Part shown: piece after piece, positions 1-7,987 of the stretch
Numbering within the stretch: the stretch's first letter is position 1
Layout of the letters: every line of letters begins with the position of its first letter
NCBI GenBank assembly: GCA_051647125.1
Contig: JBOFDP010000014.1
Span: forward strand, 1-20,234
Source: JBOFDP01 sp051647125
GTDB lineage: Bacteria > Bacteroidota > Bacteroidia > Chitinophagales > Chitinophagaceae
DNA: 20,234 bases
Direction: 5' to 3'
The notes under the pieces: model-generated
What the model saw: the letters and a program-made list of their open reading frames with translations, nothing else
What the model was told of the DNA's origin: nothing
Database searches by the model: none
Program-made: the position numbers and the translations under genes

Positions 1-2
1 CG

Positions 3-914
3 GTACGAGCGGATAGTGCGGTGTTTACGAGTTTACCGAATAGGGGCGTTGGCTTAGTTTCAGATAGCATGGTGGTAGTGGGTAGTAATGGTCAGTTGAA
101 GAAGATGTCCATGAGTAGTACATCGCTCAATATCTATACAGGCGATGGGACGTTGGATAACTACAGACAAGTACGCGTACCTTTTGGCTTATCATTTTTG
201 GGCAATCGGGACGAAGCCGGAGCAACCGTTTCCATTGAAGCTCTCAACTTCATACTTACCGGTGGCAGCCAGCTATTCATCGACGGCATCACAGAAACAT
301 CATCTACGGAGCTTACCCCCAATCAGAGGATACTTATAATTGACAATCATGGGGGGATGGTGAAGACACTGAGGGGGTCAATGTTGTCCAATATCTATAA
401 TGAGGATGGGGCGTTAAAAAGCAACAGAGAAATTACTCTAAATGATAATAATTTAACGTTTAATAGTACTACAGGTAATGTTTTGTTTAGTTCTATGGTT
501 ACAGGAAGTAGCGTGGGTCTGTCTGCCAATCTTGGTATTACCACAGCTAGTGATGCCAGACTGAAAGAAAATATTAAACCATATGCTGGTCCTAGCGCAT
601 TGAAAGGTATTAATGCTATTGAAATAGTGGAATATGATTGGAAAGCTATCAAGCCAAGTAATCTAAAGAGACATGTGCCAATAGGGGTGATAGCTCAAGA
701 TGTACAAAAGGTATTTCCAGATGCTGTGGGGGTTGATAGTAAGTCGGGTAATCTTATGGTACATACTACATTATTTTCTTTTTACTTGATGAAAGCCACT
801 CAAGAGTTAACCAAAGAGGTGGAAGCCTTGAAAAAGGAAAATCAAGCCTTGAACGAAAGAATGAATAAATTAGAAACCTTGATGAAGCACATGCTTCATA
901 AGGAGAAAAAATAG
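3..914 (+). CDS. S74 chaperone-domain surface or tail-fibre-like protein, 5' partial
   Basis: The frame is open from base 3 with no stop, so the GTG at 21 is unlikely to be the true start and the gene runs in from outside the window. The visible part has two degenerate copies of a stalk-like unit (NIYTGDGTLDNYRQV near 128-172 and NIYNEDGALKSNREI near 389-433). These are followed by a C-terminal peptidase S74 (intramolecular chaperone) domain starting at SDARLKENIK. In this family the Ser-Asp bond, here codons 549-554, is the self-cleavage site that frees the chaperone after trimerisation. IGVIAQDVQKVFPDAV is the usual S74 follow-up motif. The last ~35 residues form a coiled coil (KEVEALKKENQALNERM). 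In phages such proteins are tail fibres or spikes; in Bacteroidota chromosomes they are often large repetitive surface proteins. Which applies here cannot be decided. The first ~400 bases are near 48% GC, far above the neighbours. A strong terminator follows. Confidence 0.85.
   Translation, partial: VRADSAVFTSLPNRGVGLVSDSMVVVGSNGQLKKMSMSSTSLNIYTGDGTLDNYRQVRVPFGLSFLGNRDEAGATVSIEALNFILTGGSQLFIDGITETSSTELTPNQRILIIDNHGGMVKTLRGSMLSNIYNEDGALKSNREITLNDNNLTFNSTTGNVLFSSMVTGSSVGLSANLGITTASDARLKENIKPYAGPSALKGINAIEIVEYDWKAIKPSNLKRHVPIGVIAQDVQKVFPDAVGVDSKSGNLMVHTTLFSFYLMKATQELTKEVEALKKENQALNERMNKLETLMKHMLHKEKK
67..437 (+). repeat. Two-copy degenerate in-frame repeat, 261-base period
   Basis: Bases about 67-176 and 328-437 encode matching units: a beta-rich phrase (VVVGSNGQLKKM / LIIDNHGGMVKTL) followed by NIY-x-x-DG-x-L-x-x-x-R. 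The 11-mer caatatctata is identical at 128-138 and 389-399, and gatggg-n-cgtt follows in both at the same offset of 261 bases (87 codons). The unit resembles the stalk repeats common in Bacteroidota S74 proteins. More copies probably lie upstream of the window. Confidence 0.6.
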
Positions 915-938
915 GTTTTGAATTTTTTATAAAACATC

Positions 939-971
939 AAAGAACCTACTCATTGAGTAGGTTCTTTTTTT
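939..971 (+). terminator. Intrinsic terminator after the S74 gene
   Basis: A perfect 13-bp stem (AAAGAACCTACTC pairing with GAGTAGGTTCTTT) closes a 3-base ATT loop and runs into seven T. It lies 25 bases after the S74 stop codon. This separates the S74 gene from the SPFH-led block. Confidence 0.9.
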
Positions 972-1011
972 ATTATATACTAATTTATTAAAGAAAGTGA
1001 AAAAAAAATAG

Positions 1012-1019
1012 TATATTTG
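1012..1019 (+). promoter_or_regulatory. Candidate Bacteroidota -7 box before the SPFH gene
   Basis: TATATTTG matches the Bacteroidota -7 consensus TAnnTTTG and sits 23 bases before the ATG at 1043, just after the upstream terminator. I do not see a clear TTTG at -33. It would drive the SPFH-maeB-mlaE-dxs-metF block. Confidence 0.45.
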
Positions 1020-1042
1020 AAAATATTTAAAACCTAATTATT

Positions 1043-1972
1043 ATGTCATTATTATTTATTTTTATTGTTATTATTCTTTTGTTGTTATTGTCTTTAGTTA
1101 CAGTACAACAAAATACGATTTCTGTTGTTACTATGTTTGGAAAATATAGAAGAATATTAACTCCGGGGTTAAGTTTTCGTATTCCCTTTTTTGAAGTTAT
1201 TTTTAAGCGAATAAGTATTCAGAATAGGTCTGTAGAGTTAGAGTTTAACGCTATTACGATTGATCAGGCTAATGTATATTTTAAAACCATGTTGCTATAT
1301 GCTGTATTTGATAAAAATGAAAATACGATAAAAAATGTAGCTTTTAAATTTATTAGTGATAGAGATTTAATGCAGGCTTTGGTAAGAACTATAGAAGGGA
1401 GTATTCGTGCATTTGTAGCTACTAAGAAACAGGCAGAAATTTTGGGATTGAGAAGAGATATTGTGGAATATGTTAAGCAACATGTAGATAAAGTTTTGGA
1501 AGATTGGGGCTATCATTTGCAAGATTTACAGATTAATGATATTACTTTTGACTCAGTTATCATGGAGAGTATGAGCAAGGTTGTGGCTTCCAACAATTTA
1601 AAGGCTGCTGCCGAGAATGAAGGGCAAGCATTGTTGATTACAAAAACTAAGGCGGCAGAAGCCGATGGCAATGCCATACGTATAGCGGCAGAAGCCGAGA
1701 AAGAAGCTGCTAAACTAAGAGGGCAAGGAGTAGCCCAATTTAGAGAAGAAGTAGCAAAAGGGATGTCTCAAGCGGCAGAGCAAATGAAGCAAGCGAATAT
1801 GGATACTAATGTTATTTTATTTAGTATGTGGACAGAGGCTATCAAAAATTTTGCAGAATATGGAAAAGGGAATGTTATTTTTATTGATGGTAGCGCTCAA
1901 GGTATGCAACATACTTTACAACAAATTATGGGTTTAATGAAATATCCCGAGCAAAAGAACGAAACGAAGTAG
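1043..1972 (+). CDS. SPFH/band-7 (stomatin-prohibitin-HIR type) membrane protein
   Basis: This 309-residue protein has an N-terminal hydrophobic anchor (about residues 3-20). An SPFH domain follows (FGKYRRILTPGLSFRIPFF at about 32-50, then a helical-sheet region to about 190). Next is a helical Ala/Glu-rich coiled coil (AAEAEKEAAKLRGQG near 215-230), and a C-terminal oligomerisation segment follows. The order resembles plant HIR and bacterial QmcA/HflC-like proteins, which form large membrane-bound rings that scaffold microdomains or regulate proteases such as FtsH. No NfeD partner or protease gene is adjacent, so the partner cannot be inferred. It is the first gene of a plus-strand block, 31 bases before maeB. 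The family assignment is firm; the exact subfamily and role are not. Confidence 0.85.
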   Translation: MSLLFIFIVIILLLLLSLVTVQQNTISVVTMFGKYRRILTPGLSFRIPFFEVIFKRISIQNRSVELEFNAITIDQANVYFKTMLLYAVFDKNENTIKNVAFKFISDRDLMQALVRTIEGSIRAFVATKKQAEILGLRRDIVEYVKQHVDKVLEDWGYHLQDLQINDITFDSVIMESMSKVVASNNLKAAAENEGQALLITKTKAAEADGNAIRIAAEAEKEAAKLRGQGVAQFREEVAKGMSQAAEQMKQANMDTNVILFSMWTEAIKNFAEYGKGNVIFIDGSAQGMQHTLQQIMGLMKYPEQKNETK

Positions 1973-2003
1973 AATTTTTTGTACAACAATAAAATAATAG
2001 ATT

Positions 2004-4292
2004 ATGTCAAAGTATTTTATTCAAAGACAAATGGCTCTTGATTATCATAGCCAAGAACCTCCAGGGAAAATAGAAGTTGTTCCTACCAAACCAACAAAAA
2101 CACAAAATGATTTATCGCTTGCTTATTCGCCAGGTGTGGCAGAACCTTGTTTGGAAATAGCTAAAAATATAGAGCAAGCATATAAATATACCTCTAAGGG
2201 TAATTTGGTAGCTGTAATTAGTAATGGTACTGCAGTTTTGGGGCTTGGCAATATAGGGGCAGATGCTGCAAAACCCGTTATGGAGGGGAAAGGGGTACTC
2301 TTTAAAATATTTGCAGGAATTGACGTATTTGATATTGAAGTCAATGAGCAAGATCCTAATAAGTTTGTAGAAATAGTGAAATCTTTAGAACCTACTTTTG
2401 GAGCTATCAATTTGGAGGATATTAAAGCTCCTGAATGTTTCTTGATAGAAAAACGTTTGAAGGAGGAAATGAATATTCCTGTCATGCATGATGATCAGCA
2501 TGGGACCGCCATTATCTCGGGAGCGGCATTGTTAAATGCATTGGAATTGCAACAAAAAAAAATAGAAAAAGTAAAATTTGTGGTGAGTGGTGCAGGAGCG
2601 GCAGGTATTTCTTGTTGTAAGCTATATATCCAACTAGGCGCTCAGAGAGAGAATTTTATGATTTTTGATAGTAAAGGTATCTTGCATAAAGGGAGAAATT
2701 TGGATGAAGAAAAATCCTTTTTTGCTGTAGATGCAGAAAAGGCAAATCTTTCTTTAGCAGACGCTATGAAAATAGCCGATGTCTTTATTGGCTTAAGTAG
2801 AGGTAATATTCTTTCTAAGGAGATGATTAAGAGTATGCCTGCTTGTCCTATTGTATTTGCTATGGCAAATCCTGACCCGGAAATTTCTTATCCAGATGCC
2901 ATAGAGGTACGTGAAGATATTATTATGGCTACAGGCAGAAGTGATTATCCTAATCAAGTGAATAATGTATTGGGATTTCCGTATATTTTTAGAGGGGCAT
3001 TAGATGTACGAGCTACTACTATTAATAGTGAAATGCTTTTAGCAGTAGTATATGCCTTGGCGGAGCTTGTTAAAAAACCTGTACCCGAAGTTGTTAGTAA
3101 TGCTTATAGTGATAATAGCCTTAGTTTTGGAGTTAATTATATTGTACCTAAACCTACAGACCCGCGATTACTTTTTCTTACCGCCAAAGCGGTGGCTCAA
3201 GCGGCTATTAAAAGTGGGGTAGCTCAGAAAATTATTGAGGATTGGGAAGCCTATGAAGAATCTTTAGATATAAAAATTGGCTATCACAATCATGTAGCAC
3301 GCATGTTAGGATTGAAGGCTAAAACATCAAAACGCAAGGTGAAATTGTTGTTTGAAGATGCTGAAAATATCGTGATATTAAAAATAGCACAACAAATTTT
3401 AGATGAAGGTATCGCAGAACCATTTTTATTGGGAACAAAAGCTGTAATTGAAAAACTTTGTATAGAAAACCAGTTAGACATTATAGATAGAGTACAGATT
3501 ATAGATTCTGATCTTCCTAATATGCTTACCCAGCGTCATGATTTTGCTCAAATTTTATATGAAGAACGATGTAGAAAAGGAGTTACTTCTGCAAGTGCTA
3601 AAAAGCTTATGCATGATAAGACTTATTTTGGATGTATGATGGTAAAAACGGGCTGGGTAGATGCTATGATTACTGGGTATAGGCAAGACTATAAGCAAAC
3701 TATACAAACAGCATTGCGTACTATAGGAAGTCAGAATGAAACTAAAACATTGGCGGGTATGTACATTCTATTTACCAAAAAAGGACCTTTGTTTTTTGCT
3801 GATGCTACTATTCATCTTAATCCTACAGCTCAGGAATTGGCAGAAATCACTTTGTTAGTATGTAAAAATATACGTTCGTTAGGAATAACTCCTCATGTAG
3901 CCATGTTGGGTTATTCTAACTTTGGAGATAGTGCCAATAAGGAGGAATTTTATAAGATTAATTTAGCAAGAAAACTAATAAAGGAAAAAGATCCTGAGTT
4001 GGTGATAGATGGAGAAATACAACCACACATTGCTTTGAATCAGGATTTATTAAAAGAAAATTACCCCTTTTCTGAGTTGGTTGGTCGTCAGGTAAATACA
4101 TTAATTTTTCCTAGTATGTCAGCATGTAATATTGCTGTTAATTTGCTTACAGAGACATCCTCTCTTGAGTCTCTTGGACCTGTTATTTTAGGGCTTAAAC
4201 AGCCTATTCACATTTTACAACCGGGTAGTCATGAAAGTAATATTTATAATATGGCATTGATGGCAGTCAATGATGTGTTAAATAAAAAATAA
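2004..4292 (+). CDS. maeB: NADP-dependent malic enzyme with C-terminal phosphotransacetylase domain
   Basis: This enzyme oxidatively decarboxylates malate to pyruvate with NADP, feeding pyruvate and NADPH into biosynthesis. Its 762 residues match the usual ~760 of MaeB. The malic enzyme part (about 1-425) shows YSPGVAEPC (41-49, with the likely catalytic Tyr41), the EGKGVLFK segment with the likely catalytic Lys96, metal-binding LEDI (137-140) and HDDQHGTA, and the nucleotide-binding loop GAGAAG (196-201). From about residue 440 it is phosphotransacetylase-like, ending in the typical GPVILGLKQPIHILQPG. In characterised MaeB proteins this domain binds acetyl-CoA for allosteric control rather than acting as Pta. 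It lies 2 bases upstream of mlaE and is probably co-transcribed with it. I see no damage. Confidence 0.95.
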   Translation: MSKYFIQRQMALDYHSQEPPGKIEVVPTKPTKTQNDLSLAYSPGVAEPCLEIAKNIEQAYKYTSKGNLVAVISNGTAVLGLGNIGADAAKPVMEGKGVLFKIFAGIDVFDIEVNEQDPNKFVEIVKSLEPTFGAINLEDIKAPECFLIEKRLKEEMNIPVMHDDQHGTAIISGAALLNALELQQKKIEKVKFVVSGAGAAGISCCKLYIQLGAQRENFMIFDSKGILHKGRNLDEEKSFFAVDAEKANLSLADAMKIADVFIGLSRGNILSKEMIKSMPACPIVFAMANPDPEISYPDAIEVREDIIMATGRSDYPNQVNNVLGFPYIFRGALDVRATTINSEMLLAVVYALAELVKKPVPEVVSNAYSDNSLSFGVNYIVPKPTDPRLLFLTAKAVAQAAIKSGVAQKIIEDWEAYEESLDIKIGYHNHVARMLGLKAKTSKRKVKLLFEDAENIVILKIAQQILDEGIAEPFLLGTKAVIEKLCIENQLDIIDRVQIIDSDLPNMLTQRHDFAQILYEERCRKGVTSASAKKLMHDKTYFGCMMVKTGWVDAMITGYRQDYKQTIQTALRTIGSQNETKTLAGMYILFTKKGPLFFADATIHLNPTAQELAEITLLVCKNIRSLGITPHVAMLGYSNFGDSANKEEFYKINLARKLIKEKDPELVIDGEIQPHIALNQDLLKENYPFSELVGRQVNTLIFPSMSACNIAVNLLTETSSLESLGPVILGLKQPIHILQPGSHESNIYNMALMAVNDVLNKK

Positions 4293-4294
4293 AT

Positions 4295-5032
4295 ATGAAG
4301 TGGATTAATGGTTTTGGCACATTTTTATTGATGCTAAAAGGAGGTATCTGCCTACCTGAAAATAGACATATGTATTGGAAAGAATTTCTTAATCAGTGCA
4401 ATACTATTGGTTTAAAATCATTATCTATAGTGGCTGTTATTTCGGTTTTTATGGGGAGTGTCTCTGTCATGCAAATTGGGTATCAACTGCAAGGACCTTT
4501 AGTGCCTAAAAATACATTAGGGTATATTGTAAGAGATACCATTATTTTAGAATTTTCTTGTACCTTAATTTGTCTTATTTTGGCAGGGGTAATAGGTTCT
4601 AGAATAGCTTCTGAGATAGGGAATATGCGTATTGGAGAACAAATTGATGCTATCGAATTGATGGGTATAAATTCGAAGGGTTATTTAATTATGAATAGAA
4701 TTTTAGCTTCTTTGCTAACTATTCCTTGTTTGGTTATTATTGCAATGGTTATAGGAATAATTAGTGCACGTTTTTTTGTTAGTATAACACTTCCTACTCA
4801 AATTGATGCTTTTGATAATGGATTGATGATTAAGTTTCAAGTGTTTTCTGTCTATTATAGCCTTTTAAAAAGTTTTGTTTATGGGTTTATAATTTCTAGT
4901 GTAAGTAGTTTTTTTGGATTTTATGTAAAAGGAGGTAGTATTGAAGTTGGGGTCGCTAGTACAAAAGCTGTAGTTGTATCTTGTATACTTATTTTGTTGG
5001 CTGATTATTGTGTCAGTGCTATGTTATTGTAA
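4295..5032 (+). CDS. mlaE: MlaE/YrbE-type ABC transporter permease
   Basis: This is the inner-membrane permease of the Mla/Mce phospholipid transport family. In characterised systems it works with an ATPase (MlaF) and a substrate-binding MCE protein (MlaD) to keep the outer membrane asymmetric. The 245 residues carry an N-terminal amphipathic segment and about five membrane spans. The family signature is GSRIASEIGNMRIGEQIDAI followed by ELMGIN (101-126). The C-terminus (ADYCVSAMLL) also fits the family. The ATG lies 2 bases after the maeB stop, so translation is probably coupled. What is odd is the context: no mlaF or mlaD follows, and the next gene is dxs. The partners must be elsewhere or absent. 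Confidence 0.9.
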   Translation: MKWINGFGTFLLMLKGGICLPENRHMYWKEFLNQCNTIGLKSLSIVAVISVFMGSVSVMQIGYQLQGPLVPKNTLGYIVRDTIILEFSCTLICLILAGVIGSRIASEIGNMRIGEQIDAIELMGINSKGYLIMNRILASLLTIPCLVIIAMVIGIISARFFVSITLPTQIDAFDNGLMIKFQVFSVYYSLLKSFVYGFIISSVSSFFGFYVKGGSIEVGVASTKAVVVSCILILLADYCVSAMLL

Positions 5033-5086
5033 ATTAATATATTTATCATTATAATATTTATATTTTAAAATTAGGATATACAGAAT

Positions 5087-6997
5087 ATGGAAATAGTACA
5101 AGGTGAAATATTGAAGCGTGTTAATTCTCCTAATGATTTAAAGCAATTTTCTGAACAAGAGCTTTTACAATATTGCAAAGAAGTAAGAGCATATATTATT
5201 AATGTAGTAAGTAGGCATGGAGGGCATTTTGCTGCTAGTTTAGGAGTTGTAGAGCTTACGGTAGCTATTCATTATATATACAATACCCCCTCCGATCATT
5301 TAATTTGGGATGTAGGGCATCAAGCCTATGCACATAAAATTATTACAGGGCGTAGAGATGTCTTTCCTACCAATAGGCAGTATAAAGGGATTAGTGGTTT
5401 TCCGAATATATTTGAAAGTAAATATGATGCTTTTGGAGTAGGACATTCTTCAACTTCTATATCTGCAGGATTGGGAATGGCTTTGGCTAATCAATATCAA
5501 GGTACGCATCAACGAACGGTAATCATAATAGGTGATGGTGCTTTGGGAGCAGGTCAGGCATTTGAAGCTCTTAATCATGCCGGCGTAGCCAATACAGACA
5601 TTCTTATTATTGTGAATGATAATAATATTAGCATAGATCCTAATGTAGGAGCTTTAAAAGAATTGCTTACCAAACTTACCACTTCTCAACAGTTTAATAC
5701 ATTTCGAGATAAGGTATGGAATGCATTAGGCTTTATTCCTGGCACTCACAAATTACGTCAGATAGCTGCTCGTTCGGAAAAAGGTATTAAAGGTTTTTTA
5801 GTTTCTAAGAGTAATTTTTTTGAATCTCTGAATATCCGTTATTTTGGTCCTATTGATGGGCATAATCTTCCTCTTTTGCTAAAAACATTAAAACATATTA
5901 AAGAAATACCTGGACCTAAAATATTACATACCATTACAACTAAAGGGAAAGGCTATAAACAGGCAGAAAAAGAACAAACAAAATGGCATGCTACTGGTGG
6001 TTTTGATAAGGCTACAGGTAAGCAGATAAGTATAGAATCTACTACCCAACGATACCAAGATATTTTTGGTAAAACTATGGTAGAATTGGCACAACAGAAT
6101 GATAAAATTTTTGCAATAACACCTGCCATGCTTTCGGGTTCTTCTTTGAAAATGATGATGGAGAAAATGCCTAATAGAGTCTTAGATGTAGGCATTTGTG
6201 AGCAACATGCTGTAACTATTAGTGCAGGACTTGTTACTCAAGGCATTAAAGTATATTGTACGATATACTCTACTTTTCTACAACGTGCTTATGATCAAGT
6301 GATACATGATGTTGCTTTGCAAAAAATACCTGTTATTTTTTGTGTCGATAGGGCAGGTGTTGTAGGTGAAGATGGACCTACTCATCATGGTCATTTTGAC
6401 CTTGCTTATATGAGGTGTATTCCTAATGTAATTATTGCTGCTCCTATAAATGAGATAGAATTTAGAAATATGCTTTATACAGCACAATTACCAGATTTGA
6501 AACTTCCTATTTTTATACGTTATCCAAGAAATAAAGGAATAATGGTTGATTGGGAAAAGCCTTTTCAAAAAATAGAAATAGGAAAAGGATTAAAGATAAA
6601 GGAGGGAGAAAAAGTGGCTATACTCACCATAGGATATATAGGAAATAATGTTATAAAGGCTATGGATATTTTACAACAAGAAAATATACATCCTCTTCAT
6701 TATGATGTACGATTCTTGAAGCCTTTAGACTATTCTATATTGGAGGATATTATGAGTAAGAATATCCGTCAAATTATTACTGTAGAAGATGGTACAGTTG
6801 TGGGAGGTTTGGGTAGTGCTGTGCTTGAGGCTATGAATGCTAAAAACTATTATTGTCATATAACTATGCTTGGGATGCAAGATATATTTGTACATCAAGG
6901 AAGTATTGATCAATTACAAAAAGATTGTGGCTATGATACTGAGGGTATTATTCAAACTGTAAGAAAGGTATTTCCTCATGCAGAGAATAATCCATAA
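5087..6997 (+). CDS. dxs: 1-deoxy-D-xylulose-5-phosphate synthase
   Basis: This thiamine diphosphate enzyme condenses pyruvate and glyceraldehyde 3-phosphate, the entry step of the MEP pathway to isoprenoids (quinones, undecaprenyl carrier). At 636 residues it is full length (E. coli Dxs is 620). The ThDP/Mg motif runs from GDG (149-151) to NDNN (177-180). HLIWDVGHQAYAHKI (71-85) contains the conserved active-site His. The pyrimidine-domain motif VGICEQHAVTISAG carries the catalytic Glu, and DRAGVVGEDGPTHHG is typical of the family. The C-terminal transketolase domain is intact. It sits 54 bases after mlaE and 31 bases before metF. I see no clear promoter box in the upstream gap. The later MEP gene ispD is in the minus-strand block at 17172-17864. 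Confidence 0.97.
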   Translation: MEIVQGEILKRVNSPNDLKQFSEQELLQYCKEVRAYIINVVSRHGGHFAASLGVVELTVAIHYIYNTPSDHLIWDVGHQAYAHKIITGRRDVFPTNRQYKGISGFPNIFESKYDAFGVGHSSTSISAGLGMALANQYQGTHQRTVIIIGDGALGAGQAFEALNHAGVANTDILIIVNDNNISIDPNVGALKELLTKLTTSQQFNTFRDKVWNALGFIPGTHKLRQIAARSEKGIKGFLVSKSNFFESLNIRYFGPIDGHNLPLLLKTLKHIKEIPGPKILHTITTKGKGYKQAEKEQTKWHATGGFDKATGKQISIESTTQRYQDIFGKTMVELAQQNDKIFAITPAMLSGSSLKMMMEKMPNRVLDVGICEQHAVTISAGLVTQGIKVYCTIYSTFLQRAYDQVIHDVALQKIPVIFCVDRAGVVGEDGPTHHGHFDLAYMRCIPNVIIAAPINEIEFRNMLYTAQLPDLKLPIFIRYPRNKGIMVDWEKPFQKIEIGKGLKIKEGEKVAILTIGYIGNNVIKAMDILQQENIHPLHYDVRFLKPLDYSILEDIMSKNIRQIITVEDGTVVGGLGSAVLEAMNAKNYYCHITMLGMQDIFVHQGSIDQLQKDCGYDTEGIIQTVRKVFPHAENNP

Positions 6998-7028
6998 AAT
7001 TATTTTTTAATAGTGTATTATTAATATT

Positions 7029-7985
7029 ATGAAAGTAAGAGATTATATTAAACATGCTCAAAAAACTTTGCTCTCTTTTGAAATACTCCCTCCTTTAAAA
7101 GGAAAAGGGATAGAATCTTTATTTAAAGAAATAGAAAAGTTAAAAGCGTTAAATCCTTCTTTTATTAATGTAACTTATCACCGTAGAGAGAGTCAATTAA
7201 TTAAGGATACTATGGGTAATGAAAAAATAGTAGAATTTGCAAAGCGACCTGGAACAGTGGGAATTTGTGCTGCTATTAAATATAAATATAATATAGAACC
7301 TGTGGTACATCTTATTTGTGCAGGATTTAGTAAAGAAGAAACGGAAGAGGCATTAATAGAACTTTCTTATTTAGATATTGAAAATATATTAGCTTTGCAA
7401 GGAGATGCTAAAAAATCTGATAATGGAAAGTTTTTTCCTAAGGAGGGAGGTCATGCATATGCTTCGGAATTAGTAACCCAAATACAAAATATGAATCAAG
7501 GTATATATCTCGGAGAGCATATTACTCCTCAATATCCTACCAATTTTTGTATAGGAGTAGCAGGTTATCCAGAAAAGCATTTTGAAGCTATGGATACAAT
7601 CAGTGATTTACAATATTTAAAGCAAAAAGTAGAGCAAGGGGCTTCTTATATTGTTACTCAAATGTTTTTTGATAATAGCAAATATTTCGACTTTGTAAAA
7701 CGTTGTAGAGCTATAGGAATTACAATCCCTATTATTCCTGGTTTAAAACCTATTATACGTAAAAAACAGATAGAAATATTACCCAAAATTTTTTATCTAT
7801 ACATACCACAAGCATTACATAATGCGATTATGGAATGTAAGGATGAGGAAGCTTGCAAACAAGTAGGAAAAGAATGGCTTGTACAACAATCTAAAGAATT
7901 AAAAAAACATGGAGTTCCTGTATTACATTATTATACTTTATCGGCTACTAATACGATTATAGAGGTGGTAAATCAGGTGATGTAG
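7029..7985 (+). CDS. metF: 5,10-methylenetetrahydrofolate reductase
   Basis: This FAD enzyme reduces 5,10-methylene-THF to 5-methyl-THF, the methyl donor for methionine synthase. The 318 residues are the usual length for the bacterial catalytic barrel. SFEILPP near the N-terminus carries the catalytic Glu18, and LALQGD (121-126) gives the FAD/folate-binding Asp126. IVTQMFFDN and GVPVLHYYTLSAT are further conserved strands. It is the last gene of the plus-strand block, and its TAG stop is only 2 bases from the lpxB stop on the other strand. No terminator is visible in that gap. Confidence 0.95.
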   Translation: MKVRDYIKHAQKTLLSFEILPPLKGKGIESLFKEIEKLKALNPSFINVTYHRRESQLIKDTMGNEKIVEFAKRPGTVGICAAIKYKYNIEPVVHLICAGFSKEETEEALIELSYLDIENILALQGDAKKSDNGKFFPKEGGHAYASELVTQIQNMNQGIYLGEHITPQYPTNFCIGVAGYPEKHFEAMDTISDLQYLKQKVEQGASYIVTQMFFDNSKYFDFVKRCRAIGITIPIIPGLKPIIRKKQIEILPKIFYLYIPQALHNAIMECKDEEACKQVGKEWLVQQSKELKKHGVPVLHYYTLSATNTIIEVVNQVM

Positions 7986-7987
7986 TA

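Noticed and set aside
21..23. GTG at 21 as the start of the S74 gene
   Set aside because: The frame is open to the window edge and the sequence before it continues the same repeat-like coding pattern, so the gene is simply cut by the window.
915..938. Second hairpin GTTTT/AAAAC after the S74 gene
   Set aside because: Only 5 weak base pairs; the perfect 13-bp stem just downstream is the real terminator.
2112..2485. Minus-strand open frames inside maeB
   Set aside because: They are antisense to highly conserved malic enzyme codons and have no independent support.
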